64,000 nucleotides of DNA from positions 1 through 64,000 of the forward strand of contig SVFB01000085.1 of the NCBI GenBank assembly GCA_015057085.1, in the 5' to 3' direction. This document shows, piece by piece, positions 1 to 9,142 of this stretch (position 1 is its first letter; each line of letters begins with the position of its first letter). The DNA comes from Lachnospiraceae bacterium. Lineage in GTDB: Bacteria; Bacillota; Clostridia; Lachnospirales; Lachnospiraceae. A program made the position numbers and the translations under genes. The notes below the pieces were generated by a model, which did not search any database, was not told the origin of the DNA, and saw only the letters and a list, made by a program, of their open reading frames with translations.

Positions 1-5
1 AAAAA

Positions 6-134
6 GCATGTTGCTCGCAACATGCTCGCGCCGAGCGCGGTTGCATTTATGCAACATATACCTTACGCGCGAGTGCGCATCCATAGCGGAGCGTTTTTTG
101 TTTAATAGGAAATTCGGAGGAATTTCCTATTAAA
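6..134. repeat. Multi-hairpin palindromic element, copy 1 (diverged)
   Basis: Three structured blocks in order. Block A (6-25) is a perfect 9-bp stem around the dinucleotide TC. Block B has an outer stem 25-31/67-73 (CTCGCGC with GCGCGAG) enclosing a 7-bp hairpin 40-46/49-55. It is followed by a box at 74-93 that reads TGCGCATCC..AGCGGAGCG. Block C (101-134) is a perfect 15-bp stem around GGAG. The copies at 45297-45424 and 53524-53651 show the same order, the same TC centre in block A and nearly the same box, but different stem sequences. The architecture is read directly; calling this one family is inference from three examples. Confidence 0.7.
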
Positions 135-202
135 TAAAAAAGTTTTTATAAAACTTTAATATTTCGCCAACCCCTTATTTTTCGCCTGTTCGCGCCTTCT
201 TG

Positions 203-229
203 TTAGCACTCATTCAAAAAGAGTGCTAA
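203..229. promoter_or_regulatory. CIRCE operator (HrcA binding site)
   Basis: TTAGCACTC, nine bases, GAGTGCTAA: a perfect match to the CIRCE inverted repeat bound by the heat-shock repressor HrcA. It lies 138-112 bases before the htpG start codon. HrcA itself is not encoded in this window. Confidence 0.97.
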
Positions 230-236
230 TTTTCTA

Positions 237-265
237 TTGACTTTAAAATTATAGGGTATTAATAT
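237..265 (+). promoter_or_regulatory. Predicted sigma-A promoter of htpG
   Basis: TTGACT at 237-242 and TAATAT at 260-265 with a 17-base spacer, just downstream of the CIRCE element. The operator ends seven bases before the -35 box instead of overlapping or following the transcription start, which is an unusual placement for CIRCE. Confidence 0.7.
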
Positions 266-340
266 TTTTAATGTACGAAAAAACCATTCGGTTTTTCTTT
301 AAAATTAGTCAATCAATGATCTAATAAAGGAGTGAATATA

Positions 341-2431
341 ATGGCAGAAAAACATGGTACACTTTCAATCGACAGCGACAACCTATTTCCGATTATTAAG
401 AAGTGGTTGTATTCTGATCACGACATCTTCTATCGTGAGTTAATCTCAAATGGTTGCGATGCCATCACAAAATTAAAGAAGCTTGATATGATGGGTGAAT
501 ATTCCCTTCCAAATGATTACAAAGCAAAGATTCAAGTGCTTGTAAATCCGGAAGAAAAGACCATCAAAATCATCGACAACGGACTTGGTATGACTGGCGA
601 AGAAGTCGAAGAATACATTAGCCGAATCGCATTTTCCGGTGCTACCGATTTCATTGAAAAATACAAGGATAAGAGCAATGATGACCAAATCATCGGTCAT
701 TTCGGACTCGGCTTCTATTCTGCTTTCATGGTTGCAGATGAAGTTACAATTGATACTCTTTCTTATCAGAAAGATGCACAGCCTGTTATGTGGTATTGTG
801 ACGGTGGCACAGATTACACCATGACAGAAGGTTATCGTACTGAAGTAGGAACTGAGATCACACTTCACTTAAATGAGGATTGCCTGGAATTTGCAAACGA
901 ATACCGCGCAAGAGAAATCATCGAGAAATACTGCTCTTTCATGCCGACAGAAATCTATCTTGCAAAAGAAAATGCGCCTGAAGAATACGAAACCATCGAT
1001 AAGGATGACAAGCGCGATACCGATACTGTCATCGAAGAAATTCATGAAGAAGCAAAATTCGAGGAAAAAGAAAAGGAAGATGGAACCAAAGAAAAGGTTG
1101 AAGTCTCTCCTGCAAAGGATAAGTTAAAGATTGTAAAGCGTCCAGTTCCGTTAAATGATATCCATCCTCTTTGGGCTAAGAATCCAAATGATTGTACAGA
1201 TGAAGAATACAAAGCTTTTTATCGCAAAGTCTTTTTGGATTACAAGGAGCCTTTGTTCTGGATTCACTTAAATATGGACTATCCATTTAATTTAAAGGGT
1301 ATTCTTTACTTCCCTAAGATTAATACGGAATACGAATCCATCGAAGGTACAATTAAACTTTACAACAATCAGGTATTCATCGCAGATAACATCAAAGAAG
1401 TGATTCCTGAATTTTTAATGTTATTAAAGGGTGTCATCGACTGTCCTGATTTACCGCTGAATGTATCACGTTCTGCGCTTCAAAATGACGGATTTGTAAA
1501 GAAAATCTCTGAATATATCACAAAGAAGGTTGCAGACAAACTTTCCGGATTATGTAAGACAGATAAAGAAAATTACGAAAAATACTGGGATGATATCAGC
1601 CCATTCATCAAATTCGGTTGCTTAAAGGATGGAAAATTCTGCGACAAGATGAATGATTATATTCTCTTTAAAGATATCAATGATCAATATTTAACTCTTC
1701 CGGAATTATTGGTTCCGGTCGAAGAAGAATCAAAAGATGATTCTAAAGATGATTCAAAAGATAAGCCAAAAGAAGAAGCAAAAGATGAAGCAAAAGCTGA
1801 TTCTAAGGATAACGATGAGCCGAAACAGGAAACAGTATATTATGTCACTGATCCGGTTCAGCAAAGTCAGTACATTAATATGTTTAAGGAACAGGGAATG
1901 AATGCGGTCATCCTTGACCAGGCAATCGATACTTCCTTTATCACTCAGTTAGAGCAAAGAAATGATCACTATCGCTTCGAGCGCATTGATGCAGATGTAA
2001 CGGATTCCTTAAAGGATGAAAACAGCGCTGATTTGGCTGAAGAGACCACTACTCTCTCTGAGCTCTTTAAAAAGACCTTAAACAATGATAAGCTGACAGT
2101 TACCGTCGAAGCGCTCAAGAATGCGGATGTAGCTTCTATGCTTACACTTTCTGAGCAAGGTCGCCGTATGCAGGATATGATGAAGATGTATGCAGCAGGC
2201 GGTATGGGTGGAATGGATTTAAATATGTTTGCTGCCGACCAAACCCTGGTATTAAACGCAAACAATGCTCTCGTGAAATATATCTTTGAACATAAGGACT
2301 CAGAGCATGTTCCAATGTTTGTAGAGCAACTCTACGATTTAGCTGTTCTTGCAAATCAGCCATTGGCTCCTGAAGCAATGACAAAATTCGTACAGCGCAG
2401 CAACAATATTATGTTACTCTTAACAAAATAA
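341..2431 (+). CDS. htpG: Molecular chaperone HtpG (Hsp90)
   Basis: Cytoplasmic ATP-dependent Hsp90-family chaperone. The N-terminal GHKL ATPase is clear: ELISNGCDA, DNGLGMT and GHFGLGFYSAFMVAD near residues 30-130, with NGCDA where NASDA is usual. The middle domain (NVSR motif) and C-terminal dimerisation domain follow. At about 696 residues it is longer than the usual 620-640. The extra length lies in a charged linker near residues 235-260 and a D/K/E/S-rich low-complexity stretch near 463-495. The ATG at 341 is chosen because AAAGGAG at 326-332 is well placed for it; the in-frame GTG at 332 overlaps that Shine-Dalgarno. Regulation is probably by HrcA through the CIRCE upstream. Confidence 0.97.
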   Translation: MAEKHGTLSIDSDNLFPIIKKWLYSDHDIFYRELISNGCDAITKLKKLDMMGEYSLPNDYKAKIQVLVNPEEKTIKIIDNGLGMTGEEVEEYISRIAFSGATDFIEKYKDKSNDDQIIGHFGLGFYSAFMVADEVTIDTLSYQKDAQPVMWYCDGGTDYTMTEGYRTEVGTEITLHLNEDCLEFANEYRAREIIEKYCSFMPTEIYLAKENAPEEYETIDKDDKRDTDTVIEEIHEEAKFEEKEKEDGTKEKVEVSPAKDKLKIVKRPVPLNDIHPLWAKNPNDCTDEEYKAFYRKVFLDYKEPLFWIHLNMDYPFNLKGILYFPKINTEYESIEGTIKLYNNQVFIADNIKEVIPEFLMLLKGVIDCPDLPLNVSRSALQNDGFVKKISEYITKKVADKLSGLCKTDKENYEKYWDDISPFIKFGCLKDGKFCDKMNDYILFKDINDQYLTLPELLVPVEEESKDDSKDDSKDKPKEEAKDEAKADSKDNDEPKQETVYYVTDPVQQSQYINMFKEQGMNAVILDQAIDTSFITQLEQRNDHYRFERIDADVTDSLKDENSADLAEETTTLSELFKKTLNNDKLTVTVEALKNADVASMLTLSEQGRRMQDMMKMYAAGGMGGMDLNMFAADQTLVLNANNALVKYIFEHKDSEHVPMFVEQLYDLAVLANQPLAPEAMTKFVQRSNNIMLLLTK

Positions 2432-2459
2432 AAGCAATCAAAAACGGTTGTTAAAACAC

Positions 2460-2488
2460 AAAAAGCCTTGCAAACGCAAGGCTTTTTT
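2460..2488. terminator. Bidirectional intrinsic terminator
   Basis: Stem AGCCTTGC/GCAAGGCT with loop AAAC, flanked by A and T runs on both sides. It lies between the convergent htpG and GH3 genes and can serve both. Confidence 0.92.
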
Positions 2489-2493
2489 GATTC

Positions 2494-4206
2494 TTATAAA
2501 TGTGCATCCCAAAATCCGCAGAATGCATCCACCGGACTCTTTCCTTTGAACTGACTTCTTCCCATCAATTTATCGATGAGTGCATCTAAAATATTATCCG
2601 ATGAACCATAAGTATTAATATAGGTTCGAATTCTTGGAACATCTGCCAAATGATATGGATTTTCGAGAGAAATAAAGACATTTGGCATATCATCCAAAAA
2701 GGCCAAGCAATCTGCGCCCATTGGCTGTGCCCACTCCATTCTCACAACTGTCTGATTGGATTTGGTTGCATAATTTGCAACATAGATAATCAAATCATAA
2801 TTGTCTGTGACATCGGACATCGGGGCCTCTATTCCTTCAAATCCCTTTGCCGGTTGCCACACAGTCACTTGAAAACCTTCTTTTTGCAGGCGTTCCACAA
2901 CAGCGCCAACTCTACTTTCAGCACCGAATGCTAAATCAGTAGCTCCAGCCTCCTTTGGATATAAAAGAATTCTCGGGTAACGCTCCGGTGTAATCGGGAA
3001 TACCCCCTTCTCTTCTTTTACCAAAGTAATCGAAGCATCAGCAACTTCTTTTGAAACTTCATTGTGATTTGCATTGCATACCACCTGATTCACATGCTCC
3101 AAAGTCGGATATAATTCACCGCTTTTTTGCTTTTCAGGAAGCTTTAACGCAGCCTTCAAAGCCAAAATACGAACAATACTTTCATCTAATCTTTCTTGCG
3201 AAATCACGCCGCTTTCTACCGCATCTCGAATATATCCAAGATCCTCTTCCATATTCTTTGCAAACAAAATCATATCGCAGCCTGCATTGATACAGGTTGG
3301 AAGCGCATCTTTTCTTTTCATTGCAGAAGTAAGTCCGGCCATTGCAGAAGAATCAGTAATAATTGTACCGTTAAAACCTAATTCCTTTCGCAACAAATCG
3401 GTCAAAAGCTCTTTTGAAAGTGCGCCCGGCAGAATTTCTTCATCCTTCAAGGATGGATTTAATTTTCGAGACCAGGCCGGTTGCATAATATAACCTGCCA
3501 TTACGGTTAAAGTACCTGCGTCAATACAGGTCTTATATGCTTTTCCATAGGTATCCATCCATTCTTCGGCAGATAAAGAATTCACAGATGTGACAAGATG
3601 TTGATCTCTCTCATCCACTCCATCTCCCGGGAAATGCTTGATAGAAGCTGCGACACCATGCTTTTGCACCTCTGAGACATAAGCGGCTCCCATCTGAGCA
3701 ACACGATTTGCATCAGAGCCATAGGTTCTGGTATTCGTAATCGGATTACGCCAATTGTTGTCGATATCAATAACCGGTGCAAATGCCCAGTTCATACCGA
3801 GCGCATCCGCTTCCTCTCCTACGATGCGACCCAATTCAGAAGCATAATGAACATCCTCTGTCGCAGCGATTGCCATCTGGCATCCCACATGAGTTCCGGT
3901 AACAGAGCATGTATTCATTCCTGCTTCCATATTTCCGGCAATAAACATCGGGATTTTCGAATGCTTTTGCATATAATTTACAAGATTTACCAACTCTTCA
4001 TTTTTCATGGCACGGCACATCAGTCCGCCGTATTCACCAGATGCAATATGAGAAAGATAGCCCTCATCATCCGTATATGCAATGGTACAAAACAGCTGAT
4101 GAATCTTTTGCTCTTGCGTCATTTGATCTTTTGTTTGATAAACCCAATTCACTTGTTCATCCGTCAAATGATACGGTGCTCTTTGAATCAGTTCCTTTAA
4201 TTCCAT
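2494..4206 (-). CDS. Glycoside hydrolase family 3, beta-N-acetylhexosaminidase-like
   Basis: A 570-residue GH3 enzyme with no signal peptide, so probably cytoplasmic. The motif KHFPGDG followed by D-Q-H near residues 190-204 matches the NagZ-type loop carrying the Asp/His general acid pair. The predicted nucleophile is the Asp of IITDSSAMAG near residue 284. A C-terminal alpha/beta domain follows, which NagZ lacks but longer Gram-positive homologues carry. The start is preceded by AGGAG. It lies 18 bases after a sugar-type ABC permease gene, last in the apparent operon, so it probably cleaves the imported glycoside, perhaps a GlcNAc-containing one. GH3 specificity varies, so the substrate is inferred. 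Confidence 0.88.
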   Translation of the reverse strand: MELKELIQRAPYHLTDEQVNWVYQTKDQMTQEQKIHQLFCTIAYTDDEGYLSHIASGEYGGLMCRAMKNEELVNLVNYMQKHSKIPMFIAGNMEAGMNTCSVTGTHVGCQMAIAATEDVHYASELGRIVGEEADALGMNWAFAPVIDIDNNWRNPITNTRTYGSDANRVAQMGAAYVSEVQKHGVAASIKHFPGDGVDERDQHLVTSVNSLSAEEWMDTYGKAYKTCIDAGTLTVMAGYIMQPAWSRKLNPSLKDEEILPGALSKELLTDLLRKELGFNGTIITDSSAMAGLTSAMKRKDALPTCINAGCDMILFAKNMEEDLGYIRDAVESGVISQERLDESIVRILALKAALKLPEKQKSGELYPTLEHVNQVVCNANHNEVSKEVADASITLVKEEKGVFPITPERYPRILLYPKEAGATDLAFGAESRVGAVVERLQKEGFQVTVWQPAKGFEGIEAPMSDVTDNYDLIIYVANYATKSNQTVVRMEWAQPMGADCLAFLDDMPNVFISLENPYHLADVPRIRTYINTYGSSDNILDALIDKLMGRSQFKGKSPVDAFCGFWDAHL

Positions 4207-4224
4207 AAAATAAAACTCCTAATC

Positions 4225-5229
4225 TTATACATTTTCCGGAGCAGCCAATCTTGCCTTCTTTGCTCTTGCAGCCTTGATACGTGGCAACTGCGCCATGAAG
4301 GTATAGAACAACAGCATAAAGGTTCCTACAATAATCTGCTGCCATCCGCCTGAGCCATATCCGATTGCACTCAAACCATAATTTAGAATTTCCATTCCCA
4401 ATGCCGCCAATACGACACCAAGGGCATCAACAGACATTGCGCCTACAAAAACACCCATGTATGCAGGAATGATATTTGAAAACAATGTATTCGCAGTAGA
4501 AAGGCCGGACTGTGGAGCAACTGTATTATTAGATCCGTAAATACATGCTGCACAACCAAGTAAAATTCCACATACAATAAATGTTTGTATTACATTTTTG
4601 TTTTCTTTTACACCGATGTTAACAGAAGCCTGTTGGTTGTTTGCAAGAAGTTTTGAACGCTTTCCTGCAACCGTAAAATAGCAATAGCCTACAAATACGA
4701 AAAGTGCAATTGCAAGTACAATTAAAATATATGGCATTCTACCAAATACTGTTAATTTTGTGTTACTCATCATATTGAGTCCCTGTGCATCATAGATTAA
4801 ATATGTAATTGACTCATATAACAAGGCCACACCGATGGTACAAATCATAATCGGTAATCTTCCCACGATGTAGATTGTGCCTGTAATCACGCAAAGTACA
4901 ACTCCAATGGCGATACATAAAACCAAATAGAACACCGGTCCAAAATTTAGTTTCAATGCCATATTTCCGGCAATAATCGCTGTCAGAACCATGGTTGCGC
5001 CACCCGAAAAATCAAATCGGCCATTCTTTACCTGTAGCCAAATTGCCAGAGCAGCTACCGAAGTCATGGATGTGTTGACAAGTACAGTTCGCCACATATC
5101 AATGGTCAATCCATAATAGGTAACCCCTTTGCTCTTTGCCAGAATGTACATCACGACATAGATTACAAGTGGAAATAATATTGTCAGTAAAAATCTTTTT
5201 ATAAAATTAACCGCCTTATTTGTCTTCAT
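4225..5229 (-). CDS. Sugar-type ABC transporter permease (RbsC/BPD_transp_2 family)
   Basis: A 334-residue polytopic membrane protein with about eight to ten hydrophobic segments and the small-residue-rich pattern of RbsC-type permeases (FDFSGGATMVLTAI early; GVFVGAMSVDALGVVLAALG late). It would form the channel with the second permease encoded at 6486-7448. The C-terminus is short and basic (AARAKKARL). It is fourth of five co-directional genes. Family assignment is secure; the substrate cannot be read from the sequence. Confidence 0.9.
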   Translation of the reverse strand: MKTNKAVNFIKRFLLTILFPLVIYVVMYILAKSKGVTYYGLTIDMWRTVLVNTSMTSVAALAIWLQVKNGRFDFSGGATMVLTAIIAGNMALKLNFGPVFYLVLCIAIGVVLCVITGTIYIVGRLPIMICTIGVALLYESITYLIYDAQGLNMMSNTKLTVFGRMPYILIVLAIALFVFVGYCYFTVAGKRSKLLANNQQASVNIGVKENKNVIQTFIVCGILLGCAACIYGSNNTVAPQSGLSTANTLFSNIIPAYMGVFVGAMSVDALGVVLAALGMEILNYGLSAIGYGSGGWQQIIVGTFMLLFYTFMAQLPRIKAARAKKARLAAPENV

Positions 5230-5263
5230 AATAGCTGCTCCGTTTAATTAATCTAACTTACTT

Positions 5264-6427
5264 TTAGAGACCAAGTCCCTGTAATTTTTCAACAAGTGCT
5301 GCATAAGTTGCATCTGAGTTATAAGATGCACACATCTTTACAATATCTGCGCCTGTGATTACTGCATCCTTATAATCAGCAGTAAAATACAACTTTGTCT
5401 TCATCTGTTCCATATCTTTATCAGAAATAACTTCATAAGGTGTACAATCTACTCTTTCTGATTTTTCAGGAAGATCTGCATAGGTTGTTCCATTTAGCTT
5501 ATCAATCAGTAAACATAATGGATATACAATTGCTTCAGGTGCTGAGCACATGATTCCCTTAAATACACCATTTCCTGCTGAACCAAAGTTTTCTACATCA
5601 TCTGTTGCTTCAAATCCTGTTGTATAAAGTGCAATATCGGTACGACCTGCAGCAACAATTACCGGATATACAAAATTAGCACCGGCTGCCAATGAGAAGA
5701 TGCAATCGATATCCTGATGCTCGCTCAGATAAGTATCCTCTAATGGTGCGAACTGCAATTCTACAGTATCAACCAATGTGATTGGCTCTTCTGCTGTCTT
5801 ATTGTATTCTTCAATGGTTGCACGGAAAGCCTTATCTGTATCTGCCTGATTTGGATATGCCCATGAAGGGAAGGTGATTACGCCAACATTCTTATAACCG
5901 TTTTCGATGATAGAATTTGCTACATCGATTCCGTACTGTGAAGAATCCTGCCATCCATCACATACTGTTCCAAGGAAATATTCGCTTCCGAATACCTCAT
6001 CATATGCAGTTGTATAACTGGTGTTGTAATCGCAAAGAAATCCTGCCATATATACGCCTGCAGAAGTACATTCCTGCAAAATAGAAGTGGTTCCCATATC
6101 TGCAGTTAAAATGATTCCCTCGCATCCTGATGAGATCAAATTCTGAACTTCTGACAGGTTTGTAGCCTCATCATAAGTACTCAATGTTACATAAGAGAAT
6201 TCACAATCAACTTCAGAAGAAATGCCTTCCAAATATGCTTTGATTGCATCAACTGCTCTTCCTGAGTCAGTATAAAGACCTACACCAATTTTATGGTGCT
6301 TTGTTTCCACACCGGTGGTATTTCCACCCTGTGTGCTTGAACTACCGTTTGATCCACAACCAACCAATGTTGTGATTCCCATTACGGCAGCCAATCCAAG
6401 TGCTGCTAACTTTTTGAAATTAATCAT
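5264..6427 (-). CDS. Substrate-binding lipoprotein of sugar-type ABC transporter
   Basis: A 387-residue type I periplasmic-binding-protein fold anchored as a lipoprotein: the signal peptide ends in the lipobox TTLVGC with Cys24, then a Ser/Gly/Thr-rich linker. The body has the Rossmann-like pattern of Peripla_BP_4 proteins (KIGVGLYTDSGR, SSGCEGIILTADMGTT). It is translated from a strong AAGGAGG site, consistent with excess synthesis of the binding subunit. A partly paired GC stretch and T-run lie between the upstream permease and this gene and could be a weak attenuator. An unusual point is its place between two permease genes. The ligand is unknown. Confidence 0.92.
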   Translation of the reverse strand: MINFKKLAALGLAAVMGITTLVGCGSNGSSSTQGGNTTGVETKHHKIGVGLYTDSGRAVDAIKAYLEGISSEVDCEFSYVTLSTYDEATNLSEVQNLISSGCEGIILTADMGTTSILQECTSAGVYMAGFLCDYNTSYTTAYDEVFGSEYFLGTVCDGWQDSSQYGIDVANSIIENGYKNVGVITFPSWAYPNQADTDKAFRATIEEYNKTAEEPITLVDTVELQFAPLEDTYLSEHQDIDCIFSLAAGANFVYPVIVAAGRTDIALYTTGFEATDDVENFGSAGNGVFKGIMCSAPEAIVYPLCLLIDKLNGTTYADLPEKSERVDCTPYEVISDKDMEQMKTKLYFTADYKDAVITGADIVKMCASYNSDATYAALVEKLQGLGL

Positions 6428-6485
6428 TTCTTTTTTCCTCCTTTTTATAAAAACCCCTAAGGGAAGTTACCGGTTTTGCTGTTTT

Positions 6486-7448
6486 TTATCTAGGAAGGAC
6501 ACCATCCTTCTTGCGACAGGTAATCATAATAACTGCCAAAAATACAATTGCTTTAATCACATATCCGTATTTCACATCTACTCTTGAAAGTGTTAATCCA
6601 TTCGAAAGAATCACATAGGTAAAAGCTCCCACAAGCGAGCTGGAAATCTTTGATTTCATTCCACCGGATAAAGGCATTCCTCCTAATAAAAGTGCAACCA
6701 TGATATCCATAGCATATCCTGTTCCGGTTCCTTTTCCCGCAGCCCCTGTTCTCGCAGTCAGTAAGAATGCACCAACTGCCACACAGACTCCGAAAAATGC
6801 ATAAGCGAAAACTTTCCATTTTACGGTATTGATTCCGGAAAATTCAGTGGCCAGTTCGTTGGCTCCGATGCTCTTTACGTATTCACCTAACTGTGTAAAT
6901 TTGTAAAGATAAATAGAAATCAATGCCAATACAATGATGACTCCAATCATAAATCCGGTGCTTTTAAATAATGTCATATCCGCCTGAATCGCAATGCTGT
7001 TTACAGCCAGCTTTTCCATCATAAGCACCTGGACTCCGCCGAAGATGGACATCAGGAAAATAGAAGTAACAATAGATGGAAGTCCCAACATTACTGCCAC
7101 ATAACCATTGATTAAACCGCTAATTAAAGCCAATGCCAGAATAACTGCGAATCCCGCTAACAACGATCCTGTTTGATTGGTGACAAGAATCATCAAAATA
7201 CAGTACACTCCAACCTGAGCACCAACACTGATATCCATATAACCCATAGAATAAATAAAAATGGCTCCCATGGATAATACTGCATATACGCAAACGGATT
7301 GAATCAAAATTCTGAAGTTATAACTACTCCAAAGTAATCCTTTACTGGTAATAGAAAAGATTAAAATACATAAAATCAATCCACCATAGCTTAAGATGTC
7401 GGCTCCATGATTGGAAATCCATTCTTTTGTCGATATTTTTTTCATCAT
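6486..7448 (-). CDS. Sugar-type ABC transporter permease (RbsC/BPD_transp_2 family)
   Basis: A 320-residue integral membrane protein with around nine hydrophobic helices and typical family segments (GYMDISVGAQVGVYCILMI; DIMVALLLGGMPLSGGM close to the C-terminus). It lies seven bases downstream of the ATPase gene, so the two are probably translationally linked. With the protein of 4225-5229 it would give a heterodimeric translocation pore. The start shown has the cytoplasmic leader MMKKISTKEW before the first helix. Confidence 0.9.
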   Translation of the reverse strand: MMKKISTKEWISNHGADILSYGGLILCILIFSITSKGLLWSSYNFRILIQSVCVYAVLSMGAIFIYSMGYMDISVGAQVGVYCILMILVTNQTGSLLAGFAVILALALISGLINGYVAVMLGLPSIVTSIFLMSIFGGVQVLMMEKLAVNSIAIQADMTLFKSTGFMIGVIIVLALISIYLYKFTQLGEYVKSIGANELATEFSGINTVKWKVFAYAFFGVCVAVGAFLLTARTGAAGKGTGTGYAMDIMVALLLGGMPLSGGMKSKISSSLVGAFTYVILSNGLTLSRVDVKYGYVIKAIVFLAVIMITCRKKDGVLPR

Positions 7449-7455
7449 GCGCCTC

Positions 7456-8958
7456 CTAAATCATGTATTCAATCACATCTGTCTCTGACAGGTTCTTAGA
7501 TCTGGTAAATTCTTTGTTGATTTTGAAGTCTTTCATTACAATCAATCGATCTGACATTCCAATCAGCTCTGACATTTCCTCACTAATCATCAAAATCGCT
7601 TTGCCTTCGTGTTTCATCTTGTTAATCAAATCATACATTGCCTGCTTAACTCCGATATCTACGCCTCGTGTTGGGCAATCCATGATAATGATCTCGGATC
7701 CTTTTGCAATCCATTTTGCAAATGATACCTTTTGCTTATTACCACCGGATAAGGTATTAACCCATTGTTTTCCTTTATTGCATTTAATCTCTAATAATTT
7801 AATCTGCTCTTCCGATAGTTTTTTTCGTTTTCTAGGAGAAACATATCCAAATTTGCTTAAATCACTTAATGAAGGAAGCACGATATTGTTTTCGATTGGT
7901 CCTTGCAAAATCAAGGCTTCCGAATCACGGTTTTTAGAGATATATCCGATTTTATGCGCAATTGCTTCTTTTGCTGAAGTAATTTCTTTGCCTTCACATT
8001 TAATATGGCCTTTGTCAACCGGCTCCATTCCGAATGCCATTCTACCGATGTCATGCATACCGCATCCGGACAATCCACCGATTCCAACGATTTCACCTCT
8101 GTGAAGTTCCAATGAGAAATCATTTACATTCGGTCCGCTCACATGAGAAAACTCAAGGGCGATTTCCTTTCCGCTGCTCGGCTCTGAATCTTCGCGATAG
8201 AATCGATCTCCGATATCTCTTCCAACCATCAACTGACGAATCACGCTGATGCTACCTGCTTCATCCATCTCTTTTGCAGTAATCGTTCCTCTGATTTCTC
8301 CATCTCGAAGAACTGTCAGAATTGTGCATTTATCCATAATCTCATCCATATCATGAGAGATAAAAATCACTGCCTTGTCGCGCTTTACCATATCATCCAC
8401 AAGCTTATAGAGAATTTCACGGCCCTCCATGGAAAGTGCGGTTGTGGTCTCATCTACAACCAAAATTTCCGTCTCGTCGGATACCGCTCTTGCAATTTCG
8501 ACAAGCTTTCGATCTTCAAAGCCAAACTGATCAATTGAATCTTTCCCTCTCATATGAGTGATTCCAAAACGATCAAGCAACTTGTCAGCATCCTCATTCA
8601 TCTTCTTTCGATTCACAATTCCGAAAGTTGCATATTCATTTTCTTTTCCGGCGAATAAATTCTCTGCCACAGTACATCCCGGAATGGTATTTGCTTCCTG
8701 AAGAATCATCGACATTCCCTTATGCTGGGCTTCAATCATAGAAGCCGGCTTCCACGGCTCGCCCTTGAAAAACATTTCTCCGGAAGTTGCCGGTTGCATT
8801 CCTGCCGCAATGGAAGTGATGGTGGACTTCCCGCTTCCGTTCTCTCCAACCAATCCATGCACTTGACCCCTGCAAACTTTGAGATCTACATTTTTCAAAG
8901 CAGTAATTGGTCCGTAGTTTTTACACATCCCTTTGATTTCAAGTAACACTTCGCTCAT
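7456..8958 (-). CDS. Sugar-type ABC transporter ATP-binding protein, two NBDs (RbsA/MglA-like)
   Basis: A 500-residue ATPase with two fused nucleotide-binding domains. NBD1 has a canonical Walker A (GENGSGKST, residues 38-46) and Walker B with Glu (LVVDETT), but its signature loop is degenerate (QFGFED where LSIGD or LSGGQ is expected). NBD2 has a degenerate Walker A (GLSGCGMHD), a canonical signature (LSGGNKQK) and Cys428 in place of the Walker B glutamate (MDCPTRG). Composite ATP site 1 is therefore intact and site 2 looks dead. The ATG at 8958 is chosen over an in-frame codon at 9018 because AAGGAG lies eight bases before it. It is the first gene of the operon. Confidence 0.92.
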   Translation of the reverse strand: MSEVLLEIKGMCKNYGPITALKNVDLKVCRGQVHGLVGENGSGKSTITSIAAGMQPATSGEMFFKGEPWKPASMIEAQHKGMSMILQEANTIPGCTVAENLFAGKENEYATFGIVNRKKMNEDADKLLDRFGITHMRGKDSIDQFGFEDRKLVEIARAVSDETEILVVDETTTALSMEGREILYKLVDDMVKRDKAVIFISHDMDEIMDKCTILTVLRDGEIRGTITAKEMDEAGSISVIRQLMVGRDIGDRFYREDSEPSSGKEIALEFSHVSGPNVNDFSLELHRGEIVGIGGLSGCGMHDIGRMAFGMEPVDKGHIKCEGKEITSAKEAIAHKIGYISKNRDSEALILQGPIENNIVLPSLSDLSKFGYVSPRKRKKLSEEQIKLLEIKCNKGKQWVNTLSGGNKQKVSFAKWIAKGSEIIIMDCPTRGVDIGVKQAMYDLINKMKHEGKAILMISEEMSELIGMSDRLIVMKDFKINKEFTRSKNLSETDVIEYMI

Positions 8959-9035
8959 GTGTTTATTCTCCTTGCACGAAATCTGTTTGTTTGATAATTG
9001 AAATATAACAAATATCATTTACAAAAACGAAAAAT

Positions 9036-9064
9036 TGGTATGAATTGCAAAAATATGGTATGAA
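9036..9064. promoter_or_regulatory. Paired direct repeat, candidate LytTR binding site
   Basis: TGGTATGAA occurs at 9036-9044 and again at 9056-9064, 20 bases apart start to start, roughly two helical turns. LytTR regulators bind paired direct repeats of about nine bases with a period near 21. A third partial copy (TGGTATAAT, 9090-9098) overlaps the -10 box of the regulator gene. The repeats lie between the divergent ABC operon and the LytTR regulator, next to weak -35 regions on both sides. Binding is inferred. Confidence 0.55.
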
Positions 9065-9092
9065 ATGTGAGACAAATGATTTCAAGTCTTGG

Positions 9093-9098
9093 TATAAT
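9093..9098 (+). promoter_or_regulatory. Predicted -10 box of the two-component operon
   Basis: TATAAT 45 bases before the response regulator ATG. There is no good -35 at 17-19 bases (TGAGAC or AGACAA only), as expected for a promoter needing an activator bound at the repeats just upstream. Confidence 0.5.
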
Positions 9099-9142
9099 CG
9101 TTTTATAAGTTATAAAGAGAAAAATCAGAAAGGGTTTGGATT

